Of a stretch of DNA of 37,301 nt, positions 32,480 to 37,301 are shown piece after piece. Numbering within the stretch: the first letter of the stretch is position 1; every line of letters begins with the position of its first letter. The notes below the pieces were generated by a model that saw only the letters and a list, made by a program, of their open reading frames with translations, did not search any database and was not told the origin of the DNA. This stretch comes from Marinilabiliales bacterium (GTDB lineage Bacteria; Bacteroidota; Bacteroidia; Bacteroidales; PUMT01), in assembly GCA_007695015.1 (NCBI GenBank), contig REEN01000063.1:1-37301 (forward strand), written 5' to 3'. A program made the translations under genes and the position numbers.

Positions 32480-32519
32480 CAGCCAGGCAGCTTATCGAAG
32501 AAAGTCACGCCCCGGCAGA

Positions 32520-33770
32520 TCAGAAGGTATGGTTAATCGCTTCAACCGGATTGAGGCGGGATGCTGCATATGCCGGGGCATAGCCTGCAATTATCCCTAT
32601 AACTGCCGAAACGAACAATCCCAGCCCGATATTACCCCCGGTAAGTGTTATGTTAAAATCGGAGGTGCTGCTAATAAGGACCGTTCCCCCGAAGATGAGC
32701 AGCAACCCGATGATTCCTCCGGCAAGCGCCAGCAGTAACGATTCGTAAAGGAATTGCAGCAAAATAAAATAATTCTTGGCCCCAAGGGATTTCTGTATTC
32801 CGATTATGTTTGTCCTCTCTTTAACTGAAACAAACATAATATTGGCAATGCCGAACCCGCCGACAAGTATTGAAAACCCCCCGATAATCCATCCCACGAG
32901 GTTGATCATCACAAAAATCTGATCAAGTCCCTGGCTTATAGCGCTAACCTGGTTCAGGGCAAAATTGTCGTCTGCCGCCGGCGAAAGCCTTCTTGCCGAT
33001 CTCAATACCTGTCGCAGTTCATCTATCAGCTCCTGGTTCGACACACCGGGGAGTGCTTTTACCATGATCATCGGGTTTAGCCGGTCTGACCTGATATTAT
33101 ACATTGTCCTGGCAAAATTGAGCGGAATTAGCACCATCTCATCAAGACTCCCGCCCCCAACCATATCCATTCCCTCACGGGTAGCAACACCTATCACGGT
33201 TACCCTTCTCCCCGAGATCTGGATTTCACGGCCCAGGGGATCCATACCACCGAACAGCCGCTGCGAGATCTCATGGCCGATAATGGCAAGGTTGCGGCCG
33301 GTGGCAGATTCAAACGGGGTAAAGTACCTTCCGCGCTCAAGCTCAAAATGCCGTATAGTCTCAAATTCGTGAGAATTTGCCCATATCCCGGTATTTTCAA
33401 GGTAGGTCCCATTATACCTTACCATCCCGCCGGTGGAAACCGAGAAAACAACCGCCTCAGCATTCTGCGACCTTCGCCGTATCTCCTCATAATCACGTAA
33501 GTCGGGAACAGGCCGCCTCATATAGACCCACCATGCATAATCGGCATCAAAGGCCCATGGCCATTTCTGAACATAAATAACATTGTCACCAAGCTGTGCA
33601 ATATTCTCCCTTATATTTCTTTCCAGCGAGTCTACAATCGTAAATACCGATATAATGGCGAATATTCCAATGGTTATTCCCAGAAGTGAAAGCAGGGTGC
33701 GAAGCTTGTTCACCATCACATTGCTAAAGGCAAATATCAGACTCTCCTTTAGTAACTTTATTAAAATCAT
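32520..33770 (-). CDS. MacB/FtsX-type ABC transporter permease
   Basis: The 416-residue protein has the four-helix MacB/FtsX topology. It has an N-terminal helix after LIFAFSNVMVNKLRTLLSLLGITIG, a periplasmic MacB-type domain (~45-270; RNLAIIGHEISQRLFGG, PLGREIQISGRRVTVIGV), then FSILVGGFGIANIMFVSVKERTNIIGIQKSLGA and two more helices ending at AYAASRLNPVEAI. No ATPase is adjacent, so its partner must be encoded elsewhere. Members couple ATP hydrolysis in the cytoplasm to work in the periplasm, such as lipoprotein or peptide export. It is alone on its strand between rsmA and purH. Confidence 0.92.
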   Translation of the reverse strand: MILIKLLKESLIFAFSNVMVNKLRTLLSLLGITIGIFAIISVFTIVDSLERNIRENIAQLGDNVIYVQKWPWAFDADYAWWVYMRRPVPDLRDYEEIRRRSQNAEAVVFSVSTGGMVRYNGTYLENTGIWANSHEFETIRHFELERGRYFTPFESATGRNLAIIGHEISQRLFGGMDPLGREIQISGRRVTVIGVATREGMDMVGGGSLDEMVLIPLNFARTMYNIRSDRLNPMIMVKALPGVSNQELIDELRQVLRSARRLSPAADDNFALNQVSAISQGLDQIFVMINLVGWIIGGFSILVGGFGIANIMFVSVKERTNIIGIQKSLGAKNYFILLQFLYESLLLALAGGIIGLLLIFGGTVLISSTSDFNITLTGGNIGLGLFVSAVIGIIAGYAPAYAASRLNPVEAINHTF

Positions 33771-33882
33771 TCTGTTATGTAGTTATGCAATAATCATGAA
33801 AAACATCAGGGCTAAAATAGTTTCCGGCAAGTAAAAATACATGAATTTTTTAATGCACGTGCAATATATTTAACTTTTTATA

Positions 33883-33890
33883 TAACTTTG
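33883..33890 (+). promoter_or_regulatory. Putative -7 element (TAACTTTG) of purH
   Basis: TAACTTTG matches TAnnTTTG exactly in an AT-rich context, 24 bases before the purH ATG at 33915. It overlaps an in-frame TTG at 33888, which argues against that TTG as a start. Confidence 0.6.
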
Positions 33891-33914
33891 CAGGTAGAAA
33901 ATAATTTCCTGTTA

Positions 33915-35438
33915 ATGAGCACTTTAAGAAAATTCTCCTCGGCATTTATCTCAGTCTGGCACAAGGGATCCCTTGAAAAGATAGCAGAGGCACTTAAGAA
34001 ACTTGATATCCGGATATATTCAACCGGAGGAACGGCCGATTTTATTGAAAAGTACAATATTCCCGTCATCCGTGTTGAAAGCCTTACCGGTTACCCCTCA
34101 ATCCTTGGAGGGAGGGTCAAGACCCTGCACCCAAAGATTTTCGGAGGCATACTGGCAAGAAGTGATGTGGATTCTGACAATATTGAACTTGAAAAATACG
34201 GTATTCCCAGGGTTGACCTGGTCATAACAGACCTGTACCCATTTGAAGCAACAGTGGCTGAAGGGAGATCTGAAACAGAGGTTATCGAAAAGATCGACAT
34301 CGGCGGTATTTCACTGATAAGAGCGGCTGCCAAGAACTTCAGGGACGTCCTGATAATTCCATCGAGGGATCATTACCCGGCACTCCTGGAAATTCTTGAA
34401 AAGAAGGAGGGGTCAACAACCCTCGAAGAGAGAAAAGAAATGGCCGGCGAGGCATTCAGGATTTCATCACGTTACGATACCGCTATTTATAACTGGTTTA
34501 CCGGGACCGAAAGCGACAGTTTCTCCGTTAACTTCCGAAACGGCCGTAAGCTGAGGTACGGTGAAAACCCCCACCAGAGTGCCGTTTATTATGAAGATGA
34601 AGGGTTCCCCTTCAAACAGCTTCACGGCAAAGAGATATCATACAATAACCTGCTTGATATAGATGCCGCCTGTCAGCTGATCGCCGAGTTCGACGAAACA
34701 ACATTTGCAATACTGAAGCATAATAATGCTTGCGGACTTGCTTCAGCAGATGATCTGTGCAGTGCCTATAAAGCGGCTCTTGCCGGAGATCCCGTATCTG
34801 CATTCGGCGGCGTGCTGGTCACCAACCGGGAAATAGACAACGCCACGGCGGCCGAGATGGACAACCTTTTCTTTGAAGTGATCATTGCACCCGGTTACAG
34901 TGATGAAGCGCTGGAGATACTGAAAGGAAAGAAAAACAGGATAATTCTTATAGCTGAAAATGTCACGCTGCCTGATAAGGTCATCAGAACCGTTACCGGG
35001 GGTGTCCTGGTGCAGGACAGTGACACACGCACGGAGTCTGCATCAGGGCTAAAAGTGGTTACACAAAATCCGCCCGGCGAAAGGGAAACATCCGATCTTC
35101 TGTTTGCCAACAAGATAGTAAAGCATACAAAGTCAAATGCAATTGTACTGGCAAAGAACAGTCAGCTCATAGGAAGCGGAGCGGGCCAGACTTCCAGGGT
35201 TGACGCCCTGAAGCATGCAATTGAAAAAGCCAGGACCGGAGGTTTCGACCTGAATGGCGCCGTAATGGCATCTGATGCGTTTTTCCCGTTCGCCGATTCC
35301 GTTGAAATTGCCGGTGAAGCAGGTATAACTGCAGTAATACAGCCGGGTGGATCGGTAAGGGACAAGGACTCGATTGATTTTTGCAATCAGCACAATATGA
35401 AGATGGTCTTTACAGGTGTAAGGCACTTCAGGCATTAG
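33915..35438 (+). CDS. purH: Bifunctional AICAR transformylase / IMP cyclohydrolase
   Basis: I start at ATG 33915 (MSTLRKFSSAFISVWHKG); an upstream TTG lies inside the promoter. The 507-residue protein has the N-terminal MGS-like cyclohydrolase domain (IYSTGGTADFIEKY; GGRVKTLHPKIFGGILAR; KIDIGGISLIRAAAKN). The C-terminal transformylase domain has the catalytic Lys-His pair Lys268/His269 in LKHNNACG, DPVSAFGG and the C-terminal ASDAFFPFADSVEIAGEAGI. It performs the last two steps of de novo IMP synthesis. It precedes mreB by 59 bp, a Bacteroidota arrangement. Confidence 0.97.
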   Translation: MSTLRKFSSAFISVWHKGSLEKIAEALKKLDIRIYSTGGTADFIEKYNIPVIRVESLTGYPSILGGRVKTLHPKIFGGILARSDVDSDNIELEKYGIPRVDLVITDLYPFEATVAEGRSETEVIEKIDIGGISLIRAAAKNFRDVLIIPSRDHYPALLEILEKKEGSTTLEERKEMAGEAFRISSRYDTAIYNWFTGTESDSFSVNFRNGRKLRYGENPHQSAVYYEDEGFPFKQLHGKEISYNNLLDIDAACQLIAEFDETTFAILKHNNACGLASADDLCSAYKAALAGDPVSAFGGVLVTNREIDNATAAEMDNLFFEVIIAPGYSDEALEILKGKKNRIILIAENVTLPDKVIRTVTGGVLVQDSDTRTESASGLKVVTQNPPGERETSDLLFANKIVKHTKSNAIVLAKNSQLIGSGAGQTSRVDALKHAIEKARTGGFDLNGAVMASDAFFPFADSVEIAGEAGITAVIQPGGSVRDKDSIDFCNQHNMKMVFTGVRHFRH

Positions 35439-35497
35439 GCAGGTTAAACATACTGCCTTGAATAGATTATTTACCAACTCTTTAACCACTATATAAT

Positions 35498-36520
35498 ATG
35501 GGCCTATTTTCTTTTTTGACGCAGGAACTTGCTATTGATCTCGGTACTGCGAATACCATTATCATCCACAATGATAAAATTGTTGTAGACGAACCCTCAA
35601 TTGTTGCAATTGACCAGAAAACCGGAAAGCTGATTGCCATTGGCGAGAAAGCCAGGCAGATGCACGGGAAGACGCATGAAAACATCAAAACGGTAAGACC
35701 TTTGCGTGATGGGGTAATAGCCGACTTCAACGCAGCAGAGCAGATGATCAGGGGGATGATCAAGATAATCAACAACAAGCCCAGGCTGTTCAGCCCGTCT
35801 CTTAAAATGGTGGTATGCATCCCTTCGGGCAGTACAGAGGTGGAGGTCCGCGCTGTGAGGGACTCATCCGAACATGCCGGCGGAAGAGACGTGTTCCTGA
35901 TCTTTGAGCCCATGGCAGCCTCCATAGGCATCGGAATAGACGTCGAGGCCCCCGACGGGAGCATGATAGTGGATATTGGCGGAGGCACCACAGAGATCGC
36001 GGTTATCGCACTGGGGGGAATTGTCTGCAATAAGTCCATCAGGGTTGCAGGCGACAGCTTTACGAGCGACATACAGGCCTACATGAGGCACCAGCACAAT
36101 ATAAAAATTGGCGAACGTACAGCCGAAGATATAAAGATAAATGTGGGCTCGGCCCTGCCCGACCTCGATAATCCGCCTCCTGACTATATTGTCAGAGGAC
36201 CGAACCTGATGACTGCCATGCCGGTAGAAATACCGGTCTCCTACCAGGAAATTGCCCACTGCCTTGATAAATCTATTTCCAAGGTCGAGTCGGCCGTGCT
36301 GAGCGTTCTGGAACAGACACCGCCTGAGCTTTATGCCGATATCGTAAACCGGGGTATCAATATGGCAGGCGGAGGGGCACTCCTGAGAGGACTGTCAAAG
36401 CGTCTGACCGACAAGATCAATATACCGTTCCACGTGGCAGAGGACCCTCTTCATGCTGTTGCAAGAGGAACGGCAATTGCACTGAAAAACGTTGATAAGT
36501 TTTCATTCCTTATGAGATAA
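35498..36520 (+). CDS. mreB: Rod shape-determining protein MreB
   Basis: The 340-residue actin homologue has phosphate-1 motif ELAIDLGTANTIIIH, phosphate-2 MIVDIGGGTTEIAVIALGG, the conserved PLRDGVIADF and EPMAASIGIG segments, and the adenosine motif INMAGGGALLRGL. The N-terminal MGLFSFL is an amphipathic membrane-contact element. MreB forms membrane-bound filaments that orient lateral peptidoglycan synthesis. It is followed 18 bp later by mreC, as in the canonical mreBCD cluster, suggesting a rod-shaped cell or at least an elongasome. Confidence 0.98.
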   Translation: MGLFSFLTQELAIDLGTANTIIIHNDKIVVDEPSIVAIDQKTGKLIAIGEKARQMHGKTHENIKTVRPLRDGVIADFNAAEQMIRGMIKIINNKPRLFSPSLKMVVCIPSGSTEVEVRAVRDSSEHAGGRDVFLIFEPMAASIGIGIDVEAPDGSMIVDIGGGTTEIAVIALGGIVCNKSIRVAGDSFTSDIQAYMRHQHNIKIGERTAEDIKINVGSALPDLDNPPPDYIVRGPNLMTAMPVEIPVSYQEIAHCLDKSISKVESAVLSVLEQTPPELYADIVNRGINMAGGGALLRGLSKRLTDKINIPFHVAEDPLHAVARGTAIALKNVDKFSFLMR

Positions 36521-36538
36521 AAATGAGGGAACCGGCAA

Positions 36539-37301
36539 ATGCGCAATCTGATAAGATTCATACTGAACAACCATTTCGCCCTGCTGTTCATTCTTCTTGA
36601 AGCAACAGCGCTTGTGCTGGTTTTTCAGAATAACAATTATCAGAACACTGTTGCATTCAATGTTTCAAGAAACATAAGCGGTTTTATCAATACGAGGATC
36701 CACACACTTACCCAATACTTAAGCCTTCAGGAGGCTAACCAGGCTCTCCACGAGGAGAACCGCATGCTGAGAAACGAACTGCTTTCTTCATACCGTATTG
36801 CAACACCACTGCCTGAGGAAGCCGGGCCAACAGGAGAATGGGAAAGACGCTACAACTATATACCCGCAAATGTTATTGCCAACTCGGTCAATAAGCAATA
36901 CAATTACATAAGCCTTGACCGGGGAGCTCTTCACGGTATCGAGCCAGAAATGGCTGTTATCTCGGGAAGCGGCGTGGCTGGAATCGTTACTGGTGTGTCA
37001 GATAATTTTTCAACGGTATTACCCCTCCTGAATAGCGATCTGAGAATCAGTTCTAAACTTAAGAATACCGGATACTTCGGTTCTCTGTTCTGGGACGGCA
37101 CAGATCCGGAAAAGGCAACTCTGACAGATATCCCCCACCATGTTATTCTCAACAGGGGCGATTCGGTTGTGACCTCAGGGTTTTCGGCCATCTTTCCGGA
37201 AGGGATAATGGTGGGGACCATTACCGATTTTGAAATTTACGGGGGAAACTTCTGGGCTGTAACAGTAAGGTTGTCCACCGATTTCAGAAAACTAAACCAT
37301 G
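36539..37301 (+). CDS. mreC: Rod shape-determining protein MreC, 3' truncated by window edge
   Basis: The frame opens at ATG 36539 and continues to the last base; about 254 residues are visible. There is a single N-terminal membrane helix (FALLFILLEATALVLVFQ) and a short coiled coil (LQEANQALHEENRMLRNELL). The periplasmic beta-domains of MreC follow, with IPANVIANSVNKQYNYISLDRG, the family 'V....G..G.V' pattern in AVISGSGVAGIVTGVSDN, and GDSVVTSGFSAIFPEGIMVG. MreC links MreB to PBP2/RodA. The start is 18 bp after mreB, so they are surely one operon. An ATG at 36523 is in another frame and ends early. Confidence 0.95.
   Translation, partial: MRNLIRFILNNHFALLFILLEATALVLVFQNNNYQNTVAFNVSRNISGFINTRIHTLTQYLSLQEANQALHEENRMLRNELLSSYRIATPLPEEAGPTGEWERRYNYIPANVIANSVNKQYNYISLDRGALHGIEPEMAVISGSGVAGIVTGVSDNFSTVLPLLNSDLRISSKLKNTGYFGSLFWDGTDPEKATLTDIPHHVILNRGDSVVTSGFSAIFPEGIMVGTITDFEIYGGNFWAVTVRLSTDFRKLNH

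Noticed and set aside
33888-33914. TTG start for purH
   Set aside because: It lies in the -7 promoter box; the ATG at 33915 matches family N-termini.
35437-35458. AGGCAG/CTGCCT hairpin after purH as a terminator
   Set aside because: The stem is only six pairs and no T-run follows; purH-mreB read-through is more likely.
1-37301. CRISPR arrays, transposases, phage genes or restriction systems
   Set aside because: No regular spacer-repeat series and no relevant protein motifs were seen on either strand.

Overview
The window looks like chromosomal DNA of a member of the Bacteroidota, probably Bacteroidales-like. Three things support this. The gene neighbourhoods DUF4271-hemD-rnpA-yidD, tig-clpP-clpX and purH-mreB-mreC are typical of the phylum. 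Several genes are preceded by the phylum's TAnnTTTG -7 element. One lipoprotein carries a Bacteroidota-style acidic export signal after its lipidated cysteine. I cannot name a genus from the sequence alone. Both edges cut genes: a GPP34-domain gene at the left and mreC at the right.

Layout. Positions 1-2220 (+) hold the partial GPP34 protein and a secreted alpha/beta hydrolase. Positions 2454-12062 (-) hold DNA polymerase I and queD, a small membrane protein, a DUF4271-hemD-rnpA-yidD operon with a good promoter, then dtd, an MFS exporter and deoC. Positions 12177-18438 (+) form an envelope proteolysis block: an S9 peptidase and two M16 peptidases whose active-site residues are split between the two proteins. 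Positions 18581-24330 (-) hold a sodium:solute symporter, an ABC exporter pair and recQ. Positions 24651-28834 (+) hold a decayed kdsD remnant, tatC, lptB, a tRNA-Leu(UAG), trigger factor and clpP. A surface-lipoprotein gene with its own promoter and terminator lies between clpP and clpX. clpX and rsmA follow, then a MacB/FtsX-type permease on the minus strand, then purH, mreB and mreC.

Together the genes serve core functions: replication and repair (polA, recQ), RNA processing and modification (rnpA, rsmA, queD, dtd), protein quality control (tig, clpP, clpX), export and envelope construction (yidD, tatC, lptB, mreBC), and nucleotide and heme metabolism (purH, deoC, hemD). I found no phage, transposase, CRISPR array or obvious defence system.

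The unusual material is between the genes. There is a kdsD fragment left in front of tatC with a promoter at its border. A set of TGTCA boxes, mostly 21-22 bp apart, lies upstream of the inserted lipoprotein. Mutually exclusive hairpins lie between tRNA-Leu and tig. Several intergenic gaps contain GC-rich, degenerate tandem repeats.
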